Shown: positions 56,597 through 64,000 of the stretch, in pieces
How the letters are laid out: the number at the start of each line of letters is the position of its first letter
Numbering within the stretch: position 1 is the stretch's first letter
Assembly: GCF_902459745.1 (NCBI RefSeq)
Contig: NZ_CABPSJ010000001.1
Span: 1,358,276-1,422,275, forward strand
Direction of reading: 5' to 3'
Origin: Pandoraea communis
Lineage (GTDB): Bacteria; Pseudomonadota; Gammaproteobacteria; Burkholderiales; Burkholderiaceae
DNA length: 64,000 nucleotides
Made by a program: the position numbers and the translations under genes
Notes under the pieces: model-generated
Seen by the model: only the letters and a program-made list of their open reading frames with translations
The model's database searches: none
Told to the model about the DNA's origin: nothing

Positions 56597-57787
56597 TTAG
56601 CGGCGCATTGCGCGGAAGGCTTCGATGACGCGATCCAGATCGGCATCCGTGAGTGCAAGCGACACTTGGAGTCGCAGTCTCGCGGCGCCTTCGGGAACGA
56701 CGGGGTAAGAGAACGCCTGAGCCAGAACGCCGCGCTCTGCGAGTGCGGCAGAGGCGGTCCTTGCAAGCGCTGCGTCGCCGAAGATCACGGGCACGATCGG
56801 ATGATCGCCGGGAAGGACGTCGAAGCCCGCCTGCGTCAGGCCACGACGCAGGTACGCGCTCATGGCGCCCAGTCGCGCGAAGTCGATCTCGCCGCCTTCG
56901 ATCAGGTCTAGCGCCCGGACGGCGGCCGCCGCAATCGCAGGCATCAGCGCATTGGAAAACAGATAGGGTCGGCCGGTCTGACGCAATGTATCGACGATGA
57001 CGCCGGGTGCTGCGACAAATCCACCGGCCGCCCCGCCCAGCGCTTTCCCCAATGTGCCCACCTGTACGTCGACGGCCGACATCTGTCCCTGCACCTCGGC
57101 GGTACCACGGCCGGAGGCGCCGATCACGCCGATGCCATGCGAGTCGTCCACAATGAGCAACGCCTTTCGTTCGCGGCACAACATGCCGAGGGCGCCTAGC
57201 GGGGCCTGTGTACCGTCCATGGAAAACACGCCATCGGTGACCAGCAGCCGGGCCACTGCCTCACCGGCTTCGTCGAAGGCGCGGGCGGCGGCGCTTACGT
57301 CGCGGTGGGCATAGCGGAACCGGGCGGCTTTGCTCAGACGTATGCCATCGATGATGCTTGCGTGGTTCAGTGTGTCGGACAGCACGGCGTCGTTTTCATC
57401 CAGCAGCGCTTCGAACAGGGCACCGTTGGCATCGAAAGCCGAGGGGAATAGGGCGCAGGCCTCGGCCCCGAGAAACGCGGCGAGCCGGCGCTCCAGTTCC
57501 CAGTGCAGGGCATGGGTGCCGCTGATGAAGCGAACCGAGGCCATGCCGAGCCCATAGCGGTCGACGGCCTCGCGTGCGGCGTCGACAATGCGCGGATCGT
57601 TAGCGAGTCCGAGGTAGTTGTTGGCGCACAGGTTGATATAGTCGCGCGTCGCACCCCCCGGTGCGGCGCGCGCCTTGACATGGCCACCTTGTGCGGATTC
57701 GATCGCGACTTCGTGCTTGATCGCATGTCGCGCCGCCAGCGTGTGGCAACGTGCATCGAGCCGAGAACGGAGGGTCTCATTGAGCAT
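56597..57787 (-). CDS. Alpha-oxoamine synthase family enzyme, KBL (glycine C-acetyltransferase)-like
   Basis: This 396-residue PLP enzyme has the family motifs NNYLGLANDP (about residue 55), SAFDANGALFEALLDENDAV (about 115), DDSHGIGVIG (about 212) and the PLP-lysine loop TLGKALGGAAGG (about 245). It is closest in type to 2-amino-3-ketobutyrate CoA ligase, which splits aminoketobutyrate into glycine and acetyl-CoA in threonine breakdown; 8-amino-7-oxononanoate synthase is a relative. No threonine dehydrogenase gene is adjacent. Its ATG overlaps the end of the aminotransferase gene by 11 bases, so they are co-translated. Confidence 0.85.
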   Translation of the reverse strand: MLNETLRSRLDARCHTLAARHAIKHEVAIESAQGGHVKARAAPGGATRDYINLCANNYLGLANDPRIVDAAREAVDRYGLGMASVRFISGTHALHWELERRLAAFLGAEACALFPSAFDANGALFEALLDENDAVLSDTLNHASIIDGIRLSKAARFRYAHRDVSAAARAFDEAGEAVARLLVTDGVFSMDGTQAPLGALGMLCRERKALLIVDDSHGIGVIGASGRGTAEVQGQMSAVDVQVGTLGKALGGAAGGFVAAPGVIVDTLRQTGRPYLFSNALMPAIAAAAVRALDLIEGGEIDFARLGAMSAYLRRGLTQAGFDVLPGDHPIVPVIFGDAALARTASAALAERGVLAQAFSYPVVPEGAARLRLQVSLALTDADLDRVIEAFRAMRR

Positions 57788-58736
57788 GATTCGCCTCGTC
57801 GTAGTCGACCGTCAAGGTCCAGGCCGGATCGTCGTGCCACTCCCAATAGGTGCGGAAGATCGTTTGCGTCAGGTCGCCTGGCGCTCCGTTGCCGACGCTC
57901 ACGCCGTTCAGGCGCGTGACCGGCATGATGCCCCCGGCGGTGGAGGTGATGAAAATCTCATCGGCGTGGCGCAACTGATCTTCGCTGACGTTGCCCGAAT
58001 GCACGGCAATGCCGAACCGCTCGGCGATGTCGAACACGGTGCGGCGCGTAATGCCATGCAGCACTCCGTGCTCGGGGGTGTACAGCGCGCCGTGACGCAC
58101 GGCGAAGATATTGAAGCCGGGGCCTTCGGCGACGTTGCCGTTCATGTCCTTGATGACGACGGTTTCCGCCCCGGCATCGAACCCCTGGAACTGGGCCGTA
58201 ACAAGATCGAGCCAGTGGTAGTTCTTGACCTGCGGATCGACCGACTCGGGGGGAATGCGGCGCACGGTATCGATCAGATGCAGGTGAAGGCCTTCCTTAA
58301 GCTGGCGGGCATTGGCGACCGATCCGTAGGGCACGGCGAACGCGACGAATTGGTTCGCTGCGTCGCGCGGGTCGCGGCTGAAGGTAGGCGAGAGGCCGCG
58401 CGTGCAGAGCATCTCGACGTACGCGTTACGCAGTCCCGCGCGTCTGACACACTCGACGAGAATATGGCGAAGTTCATCGTCGCTGTACTTAACGGATAGG
58501 CGCAGCCTTTCCAGCGAGCGCCGAAAGCGCGCGATATGCAGATCCAGCCGGAAGAACTTGCCATTCCATACGTGAACGGTGTCGTAGGTGACGTCGGAGT
58601 GCAGCAGTCCCCAGTCGAGTACGGAGATACGGGCTTCCGACATGGGCAGGTACTGGCCGGCCATGTAGGCGGTGCCGGTGGGGTAGGTCAGGCCGTCGAT
58701 GCGGCCAACGTCGGGTTGGGTCATCGTGTCGCTCAT
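57777..58736 (-). CDS. PLP-dependent class IV aminotransferase (BCAT/D-amino acid type)
   Basis: This 319-residue protein belongs to fold-type IV transaminases. SVLDWGLLHSDVTYDT (about residue 38) is the family start block, the Lys that binds PLP is in VKNYHWLDLV (about residue 171), and EGPGFNIFAV with GITRRTVFDIA and FITSTAGGIMPV follow. Enzymes of this fold act on branched-chain amino acids, D-amino acids or amino-deoxychorismate; the specificity is open. The gene overlaps the KBL-like gene by 11 bases and the deformylase gene by 1 base (TAATG), so the three are translated together. Confidence 0.88.
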   Translation of the reverse strand: MSDTMTQPDVGRIDGLTYPTGTAYMAGQYLPMSEARISVLDWGLLHSDVTYDTVHVWNGKFFRLDLHIARFRRSLERLRLSVKYSDDELRHILVECVRRAGLRNAYVEMLCTRGLSPTFSRDPRDAANQFVAFAVPYGSVANARQLKEGLHLHLIDTVRRIPPESVDPQVKNYHWLDLVTAQFQGFDAGAETVVIKDMNGNVAEGPGFNIFAVRHGALYTPEHGVLHGITRRTVFDIAERFGIAVHSGNVSEDQLRHADEIFITSTAGGIMPVTRLNGVSVGNGAPGDLTQTIFRTYWEWHDDPAWTLTVDYDEANHAQ

Positions 58737-59278
58737 TACGATTGGGGGAAGTAGTCGACCTGAGCGGCAAATGCCGATCGGTTCGTTTCAAAAACACTAC
58801 GGTGGACGAATGCGTTCTCACCCACGGCGCGGTCGAACGACAGCTTGCCGTCGAGATGGTCGATTTCGTGCTGCATCAGTTCGGCTTCCGCGCGACTCAG
58901 GGCTTCCTTCAGGTGCGTTTTGCCGGCCATGTCGGTAAAACGCACTGAGATCGAGGCGAAGCGCTCCACCCGAACCAGCATCTCCGGGAAGCACATGCAG
59001 TCGTCCCACAGTGTCATGCGTTCGTTACTGGCCCATACGATCTCGGGGTTGACGATCACGTCGGGCCAACCCGACATGGCCAGGCCGATCATGCGTTTGG
59101 CAATGCCGATCTGGGGGGCTGCAATGGCGCGTCCGAAGCCATGTTCCGCACGAAAGGCGTGTATCGCGGCGCCGAGGGCTGCGGCCTCACGCACGACGAC
59201 GGGGTCGTTGACGTTGGCGACTTGCGCGGCCACCTCGCGCAGCGCAGGCGATCCGACGCGCAATATGCCGACGGTCAT
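58736..59278 (-). CDS. Peptide deformylase-like protein in a catabolic operon
   Basis: This 180-residue protein has the peptide deformylase fold. Motif III is intact as QHEIDHLDG, motif I appears as GRAIAAPQIG in place of GxGLAAPQ, and motif II appears as DDCMCFPE in place of EGCLS, keeping the metal-binding Cys. The metal ligands and catalytic Glu are therefore present, but the substrate loops differ. Housekeeping deformylase is normally encoded next to fmt; this gene sits inside an amino-acid catabolic operon, overlaps its binding-protein neighbour by 4 bases (ATGA), and may remove formyl groups from small N-formyl compounds (inference). Confidence 0.83.
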   Translation of the reverse strand: MTVGILRVGSPALREVAAQVANVNDPVVVREAAALGAAIHAFRAEHGFGRAIAAPQIGIAKRMIGLAMSGWPDVIVNPEIVWASNERMTLWDDCMCFPEMLVRVERFASISVRFTDMAGKTHLKEALSRAEAELMQHEIDHLDGKLSFDRAVGENAFVHRSVFETNRSAFAAQVDYFPQS

Positions 59279-60402
59279 TTCGATACCTCGGTCAAAGCCA
59301 TTTTTTTGCCTCCTTTGTAAGTGGATATGGTGGCGGCCGGCTCACGCAGGTCGCCGTGTTCGTCAAATGCAATCTGCCCCGTGACGCCGCCGAACGACAC
59401 GCGATGCAGGGCGTCGGAAATCTTTGCAGCGTCCGTGGATTGTGCGGCGAGGGCAGCACGATAGATCGCCATCATGGCGTCGTAGGCGTAGGGCGCGTAC
59501 AACTGCACGGGCTCGCCGTATTTCGCCTTGAATTTGGCGGCGAATGCTTGTCCGCCCGGCATCTTTGCGAGGCTGCGTCCGCCGTCCGCGCAGAACAGGT
59601 TGCCGTCGAGCGCGGCACCGGCTAGCCGGATCATTTCGGCGGTGCATAAACCGTCGCCGCCGACCAGCGGCGCGCGAATCGAGTACTGCCGCATTTGCTT
59701 GAGCATCGGCCCGCCCTGGGCGTCCATTCCGCCGAAGAAGATGGCGTCGGGGTTCTCGCGCTTGATCCGCGTGAGAACGGCGGTGAAATCAAACGCCTTG
59801 TCGGTGGAAAACTCGCGCGCGACGATCGTGGCGCCAGCCTTTTCCGCCTGGCGTGCAAATACTTCGGCAATGCCCTGGCCGTAGGCGGTACGGTCGTCGA
59901 TGACGGCAATGCGCCGTGCGTGCAACTGACTGGAGACATATTGCGATAGTGCGACACCGAGGAAGTCGTCGTTGGCGAGCATGCGAAACGTGGTGCCGAA
60001 GCCCAGGCGCGTGAATTCGGGGTTGGTGGCCGACGGCGTGAGTTCCGCGATGTGCTGTTGTGCGTAGATGCGCGCCACGGCGATGGAGGTGCCGGAGTTC
60101 TGGTGACCGATCACGGCACTGACGTGGTTGTCGGCAAAACGCTGGGCAACGGTAGTGGCGGTGCGCGGATCGGCGGCGTCGTCTTGGGCGTCGAGTGCGA
60201 ACTGTACGGGTTTGCCGGCAATGACCGGGTGTTGGGCGTTGATCTCGTCCATGGCCAGGCGAATGCCGCGTTCGCTGTCTTTGCCGAAGTGCGCCTGTGC
60301 GCCGGTCAGCGCACCGGCATAGCCAATGGTCACGATGGTTTGCGCATGCGCAGCCAGCGCGCAGAGTGCGATGGCGGTAGCGGTTAAGTGCTTCAGGGGC
60401 AT
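59275..60402 (-). CDS. ABC transporter substrate-binding protein, LivK type
   Basis: This 375-residue protein has a signal peptide at residues 1-20 (HLTATAIALCALAAHA) and a mature type I periplasmic binding fold. The IGYAGALTGAQAHFGKDSERG block, AVIGHQNSGTSIAVA and FRMLANDDFLGVALSQY are typical of leucine/branched-chain-type binding proteins. The start at 60402 follows GGAGAAAACC. No permease or ATPase gene is nearby, so it must work with components encoded elsewhere. It is the first gene of the block and is divergent from an Lrp gene. Confidence 0.9.
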   Translation of the reverse strand: MPLKHLTATAIALCALAAHAQTIVTIGYAGALTGAQAHFGKDSERGIRLAMDEINAQHPVIAGKPVQFALDAQDDAADPRTATTVAQRFADNHVSAVIGHQNSGTSIAVARIYAQQHIAELTPSATNPEFTRLGFGTTFRMLANDDFLGVALSQYVSSQLHARRIAVIDDRTAYGQGIAEVFARQAEKAGATIVAREFSTDKAFDFTAVLTRIKRENPDAIFFGGMDAQGGPMLKQMRQYSIRAPLVGGDGLCTAEMIRLAGAALDGNLFCADGGRSLAKMPGGQAFAAKFKAKYGEPVQLYAPYAYDAMMAIYRAALAAQSTDAAKISDALHRVSFGGVTGQIAFDEHGDLREPAATISTYKGGKKMALTEVSK

Positions 60403-60458
60403 GGTTTTCTCCATGGAATCGATCGGAGGCTGATGCTACGATTCTAGGGAGGTCGCAC

Positions 60459-60502
60459 GAAATCCAATATTCGCGTGGGGTATGTTTGCTTAACTGGATT
60501 TC
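60459..60502. promoter_or_regulatory. Inverted repeat between binding-protein and Lrp genes
   Basis: GAAATCCA (60459-60466) and TGGATTTC (60495-60502) are 8-bp inverted arms separated by 28 bases, in the 123-base divergent gap. Lrp proteins bind such paired sites, so it is a candidate control point for both directions. Confidence 0.5.
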
Positions 60503-60525
60503 TTTTTCGGGGGTATTTGCGAAAT

Positions 60526-61008
60526 ATGGGGCAAGATCAGGCCGAACCGCTTGACGATTTCGATCTGCGCATTCTGGCAATGCTGCAAGTCGACAACCAG
60601 ATCAGCAACCAGTCGTTGGCCGCCGCCGTCAACCTGAGTCCGCCGGCCTGCCTCAGAAGGGTGCGACGACTGCGCGAAGAGAAATACATCCAGAAGGACA
60701 TCTCGGTTGTCGATCCGAACAAGGTGGGGCTACCAATCATGATGTGGGTGCTTGTTCAGGTCGAGCGGGAGCGGCTCGATCTGCTCGATGAATTCAAGCG
60801 GTTCTTGCAGACCGTTCCAGAAGTGATGCAATGTTATGTGGTCACTGGACGCGCCGATTTCGCGATGATGATCGCGGTGCGCGACATCGATCACTATGAA
60901 GAATTCGCAACGCGCGTATTTCGGCAAAATCCAAACATTCGTCACTTTGAAACGATGGTCGTGATGTCGCGGGTGAAATTCGGAATGTCGTTGCCGATTG
61001 GGGTGTGA
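60526..61008 (+). CDS. Lrp/AsnC-family transcriptional regulator
   Basis: This 160-residue Lrp-type regulator has its helix-turn-helix at about residues 10-60 (DFDLRILAMLQVDNQISNQS, LSPPACLRRVRRLREEKYI) and a RAM domain to the end, including VPEVMQCYVVTGRADFAMMI. It is divergent from the block of deacylase, carrier, KBL-like, aminotransferase and deformylase genes, so it is the likely local regulator, with an amino acid or its N-acyl form as ligand. ATG at 60526 is chosen because the HTH then starts normally. Confidence 0.9.
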   Translation: MGQDQAEPLDDFDLRILAMLQVDNQISNQSLAAAVNLSPPACLRRVRRLREEKYIQKDISVVDPNKVGLPIMMWVLVQVERERLDLLDEFKRFLQTVPEVMQCYVVTGRADFAMMIAVRDIDHYEEFATRVFRQNPNIRHFETMVVMSRVKFGMSLPIGV

Positions 61009-61319
61009 GGATCGACGTCTTCATTGCCAACCCATCGAATGCGTCTTCATGTCCCTGATGCCTGCCTTGCTCGCTCGGGTGGCATCCGTCTCACTTTTTT
61101 GCGCAGATGGCAGTGCAAAAGTTTGAATTACCTCTGCTGCCGGCGATCAGCGACTGGCAGATTGCGTCGAATCCGGCACGAGCCGAAGCGCTCGAACTTC
61201 AGTGCCAGACGTTGCCAGCGAAATTTTGGACGAGTGTGAAGGGGCCGGTGCCAGAGCGCGTGATCGTGAATCTCAAAAGGCTGTATCAGGAGAATGACTT
61301 CCGCGATGCGATGGCGAAC

Positions 61320-61860
61320 ATGCGATCGCAAGTCCGGCCACGGTGTCGGCGAGCGACAGCGATCAGACCGATACGCTGCACGATGCGTCGCTCTTCTTCC
61401 AAGACGCCATCCACGTGACCGATCGCTGGATCGTCGTGGGCGGGCTGCGTTTGCTGACGTACAGCCAATTGGCGGGAAAGGGGCGCCCGTTCCAGGTCAA
61501 TCGAACCTTAGCGACGCGAAGTGGCTGCCGCGCGCGGGCGTCATCTACAAGGCGACGAGTTATCTGTCGCTGTACGGCAGCTATTCGGAGTCGCTCAAGC
61601 CGACGTCGACCACCGCGCCGGAACACGCCAAGTCGTACGAAGTCGAGGCGAAGCTCGACATGCGCTTCACGCTGCCGGCGTATTTCGTTGCCGATGTGTT
61701 TGCCACGTACGACACGAAGATCGGCCATCACCCGGTGCACTATCAGTTGAACGTCAAGAACGTCTTCAACAAGACGTATTAGCCGTCGAGCGCGAGTCAG
61801 TATTTCGTCGCTATTGGCGATGCGCGTTCCGCTACGCTTTCGGCAACGGTCGAGTTCTGA
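61320..61860 (+). pseudogene. Decayed TonB-dependent siderophore receptor fragment
   Basis: Pieces of the C-terminal beta-barrel of a TonB-dependent receptor lie in two frames. Frame 2 reads HDASLFFQDAIHVTDRW and LAGKGRPFQ; at about 61480-61510 the match shifts to frame 1 with NLSDAKWLPRAGVIYK and SYSESLKPTST. Next AKLDM joins FTLPAYFVADVFATYDT directly, which suggests that a long stretch of the barrel is deleted. The reading hits a TAG at 61780-61782 right after NVFNKTY and then continues in frame as PSSASQYFVAIGDARSATLS to the proper TVEF end at 61860. Frameshift, deletion and nonsense codon make it non-functional. The plug domain is absent. Confidence 0.8.
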
Positions 61861-61910
61861 TCGGCGCTTGTCCTTGCTGGGATGGGGGAGGTTGCGGGGC
61901 GGCGCTCGGC

Positions 61911-63554
61911 TCAGAGCAGATCGTCGCTCGGCAGCAGCATGAAGGCGCCCGCCGCCGAGTTGCGCCAGAAAGACGCATAGGGCTCGACGTCGAACGTACG
62001 GGGCTGACCGTTTTCCTCCCCGACCCAGCGCAGCGCGGGCATGGTGGGCGGCGTGGGTGTGGGCGGCGTTGCGCCGGGCGGCGCCAGTTCGACCCGGAAG
62101 CTGGAGCGGGCCGACGCTGCCCGTTCGAAGATGCCTGCCATGCGTTCGGCAAATTCCGGGCTGTGGATCACGATCGCCAGCTCGGTGTTCAGACGCGCCG
62201 AGCGCGGGTCCAGATTGAACGAGCCGAGAATGACGTCACGGCGGTCGATAACGTACACCTTGCCGTGCAGCGTCGCGCGCGATGAGCCACCGAACGTGAT
62301 GCGCCGTGGCGAGAGTCCGCCGCCGTCGGCGCGGATCGGTTTGAATTCGTACAGTTCGATGCCCGCCTGAAGCAGGGCTGGGCGATAGCGTGCGTAGCCG
62401 GCGTGGACTGGCACGACGTCCGTCGCCGCGAGGGAGTTCGTCAGCACGCGCACCTTGACGCCTCGCTGGGTGAGCGCGGAGAGGAATCGAACGCCGCCTT
62501 CCAGTGGCACGAAGTATGGCGAGACGATCAGGACTTCGCGCTTGGCGTTGGCGGCCAACTGGCGCAATTTGGCGCCCGGTGCGCTCTTGGTGTCTGCGGC
62601 TGGGGTCTCCAGCTTGTCGGGGCTGTCGACGGCGAGTTCGGCGGGGGCCCAGAAGAGCGGCCGCTTGCCGTTGCGCAGACTCTCGGCGAGCGGCGGCTGG
62701 TGCAGCGCTTCGTGGCTCGCGGGCACGCTGTCGGCGTCTTGCCAGTGACGCGCCAACGCTTCGCGTGTGCCGTCCAGCGTCTGCTGATCGATCGTCGATT
62801 GCACCTGCTTCAGCGGATATGACTGGGGGCTGGTCCAGAAGTGATCGAAGCTGCGGGAAACGGCGTCGACGACCGGACCGGCGCACAGCAGATCGAAATC
62901 GCGGAAGGAGAGCTCGGGATTGGCGTCGAAATATTCGTCTCCCAGATTGCGCCCGCCGACGATGGCCACTTGATTGTCGGCGACCAGCGCCTTGTTATGC
63001 ATGCGGCGATTGAGCTGATTGAACTGAGTGAGCAGATTGCCTGCGCGCTCGAAGAGCGTCGTGTCGAGGGTGCCGAACGGATTGAATACGCGGATCTCGA
63101 TGTTTGGGGTCTGATCGAGCACGGCGAGGGTGGGGGCTGTGTGGCGGCGATTGATGTCGTCGATCAGCATGCGAACGCGTACCCCTCGGGCGGCGGCATC
63201 GAGCAGCGACTGGAGCAGCAGGCGTCCAGTAATGTCTTCGCCCGCGCTGTAGTACTGAACGTCCAGACTATGCTGGGCGGACTGAACGAGTGCGAGACGG
63301 GCGGTGAAGGCGTCGGAGCCGGTCGCCAACAATTGGAAGCCGGACTGTCCGGGGTGGGCGAGGGCGCTGGGGGCCAGAGCGCTGGCGAGCGTACCGGGTG
63401 TGGCGGCCGGCGTGTGGGATGTCCACTGGGATGGCAGGGGGGGCGGGCGCACCGAACTGCAGGCGACGACGAAGAGTGCGAGCGGCAGAAACGCGAGCCG
63501 GCGCCACTGCAGGAGGCGACGGCGGTGCGACCGGAAGACGCGAGAAAGGCACAT
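61911..63554 (-). CDS. Phospholipase D-family lipoprotein
   Basis: This 547-residue protein has two HKD motifs: HNKALVADNQVAIVGGRN (about residue 185) and HGKVYVIDRRDVILGSFNLD (about residue 430), the active-site pair of phospholipase D and cardiolipin synthase enzymes. The N-terminus is basic and then hydrophobic, ending LFVVAC about residues 27-32, a likely lipobox, so it is probably an outer- or inner-membrane lipoprotein. The ATG at 63554 is chosen for this; a longer reading starts at 63650. Its likely role is in phospholipid remodelling or DNA/phosphodiester cleavage in the periplasm. Confidence 0.85.
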   Translation of the reverse strand: MCLSRVFRSHRRRLLQWRRLAFLPLALFVVACSSVRPPPLPSQWTSHTPAATPGTLASALAPSALAHPGQSGFQLLATGSDAFTARLALVQSAQHSLDVQYYSAGEDITGRLLLQSLLDAAARGVRVRMLIDDINRRHTAPTLAVLDQTPNIEIRVFNPFGTLDTTLFERAGNLLTQFNQLNRRMHNKALVADNQVAIVGGRNLGDEYFDANPELSFRDFDLLCAGPVVDAVSRSFDHFWTSPQSYPLKQVQSTIDQQTLDGTREALARHWQDADSVPASHEALHQPPLAESLRNGKRPLFWAPAELAVDSPDKLETPAADTKSAPGAKLRQLAANAKREVLIVSPYFVPLEGGVRFLSALTQRGVKVRVLTNSLAATDVVPVHAGYARYRPALLQAGIELYEFKPIRADGGGLSPRRITFGGSSRATLHGKVYVIDRRDVILGSFNLDPRSARLNTELAIVIHSPEFAERMAGIFERAASARSSFRVELAPPGATPPTPTPPTMPALRWVGEENGQPRTFDVEPYASFWRNSAAGAFMLLPSDDLL

Positions 63555-63721
63555 CTCGAACGCTCTATCTATAGAAAAGAAGGGGGCGACATCGACGCTG
63601 ACGCCGCCTTTCCATATAGGCAAGCTTTCGGGAAGCATATGCGATTTCATTGGTTGCGTCGCCCGTAGATGCCCGGATACAGTGAATCCGTCTCCTCCAT
63701 GTGTCCTGTCCCATGGATCTT

Positions 63722-63749
63722 GGCCCGCTCACGACGCGGGCCTTTTTTT
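63722..63749 (+). terminator. Rho-independent terminator upstream of the stable-RNA promoter
   Basis: GGCCCGC (63722-63728) and GCGGGCC (63736-63742) form a 7-bp stem with a 7-base loop, followed by TTTTTTT. It would stop transcripts that enter from the left before the strong promoter near 63943. Confidence 0.85.
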
Positions 63750-63942
63750 GCCCTTTTCAAATTATTTTCACAAAAGGCTTGCCAGGGTTCGGGGTTTTCA
63801 CTAATATCTCGTCTCTCGCAACGACGGCGACGCAGCGAAAGCGGCGAAGCGGATTGGGGCGACGGGCTGGAAAGCCCGGTGGTCAGAGGGTTTGGCGCTG
63901 GTGAGTTGCTACGGCGACGAGCGAAGAAAGCGAAAAAAACTG

Positions 63943-63971
63943 TTGACGACGACGAGAAGCTGCGACATAAT
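63943..63971 (+). promoter_or_regulatory. Strong sigma-70 promoter, probably of an rRNA operon
   Basis: TTGACG (63943-63948) and CATAAT (63966-63971) have a 17-base spacer, the ideal distance. An A-rich run lies just upstream. The downstream sequence CTCACTTCTCTGCTGCTGATGCAGCGACG is cut by the window end. Position and composition fit a ribosomal RNA promoter. Confidence 0.7.
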
Positions 63972-64000
63972 CTCACTTCTCTGCTGCTGATGCAGCGACG

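Larger units (their letters stand above)
63555..64000. other. Upstream region of a probable stable-RNA operon
   Basis: This 446-base stretch to the window end has no coding sequence. It holds a plus-strand terminator (63722-63749) and a strong promoter at 63943-63971 preceded by an A-rich block (63933-63939) that may act as an UP element. The sequence after the promoter is typical of the leader of an rRNA operon, but the gene itself is outside the window. Confidence 0.6.

Noticed and set aside
61107-61319. Open frame of about 70 codons before the TonB fragment
   Set aside because: It reads without stops but has no recognisable family and runs into the receptor remnant in another frame; it may be debris from the same decay.

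Overview
The window is a GC-rich, densely coded stretch of bacterial chromosome. Gene content points to a betaproteobacterium of the Burkholderiaceae, most like Pandoraea or a close relative: a paaABCDE operon with a TetR regulator, a one-chain indolepyruvate ferredoxin oxidoreductase, the MaeB-type malic enzyme, an mprF-acvB pair and many LysR and Lrp regulators. The genus is an inference; no marker gene is present. No tRNA, rRNA, CRISPR array, insertion sequence or phage gene was recognised. A strong promoter at the very right edge suggests that a stable-RNA operon starts just outside.

Layout. 1-0.9 kb: end of a heme-copper oxidase operon. 0.9-8.4 kb: a LysR gene divergent from a DUF1445 (D-glutamate cyclase/hydro-lyase family) gene, an MFS transporter and a fused 5-oxoprolinase, a plausible 5-oxoproline/D-glutamate route. 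8.5-13.4 kb: seven tightly packed genes that look like a type III secretion translocon module of the SPI-2/LEE4 type (filament protein, TPR chaperone, two pore proteins and small partners) with no injectisome genes in view. 13.4-17.3 kb: anion transporter, an antitoxin with a truncated toxin, a GIY-YIG nuclease and a secreted serine hydrolase. 17.8-22.3 kb: mprF and acvB/virJ, translationally coupled, for lysyl-phosphatidylglycerol metabolism. 22.5-29.7 kb: uracil permease, LysR, rhlE, BASS transporter, gamma-carbonic-anhydrase-like protein and a parvulin.

30.0-34.5 kb: a four-gene operon bounded by terminators: an amine-oxidase-fold flavoprotein, a single-repeat AfsA-like hotdog protein, a membrane fatty acid desaturase and an FAD monooxygenase. 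I know of no described pathway with this set; it is the best candidate for an undescribed system. A methyltransferase and a divergent MmyB-type regulator follow.

36.3-47.7 kb is mostly housekeeping: crcB, pyrE, an MFS carrier, maeB, the 2-oxoacid ferredoxin oxidoreductase, Lrp and GNAT. 47.9-53.7 kb: paaR-like TetR gene, DUF1835 gene and paaABCDE, with a perfect palindrome inside the paaA promoter. 53.9-61.0 kb: a catabolic block (M20 deacylase, MHS carrier, KBL/AONS-type synthase, class IV aminotransferase, unusual deformylase, LivK-type binding protein) divergent from an Lrp gene, perhaps for N-acyl or N-formyl amino compounds. 61.3-61.9 kb: a decayed TonB receptor. 61.9-63.6 kb: a phospholipase D-family lipoprotein.
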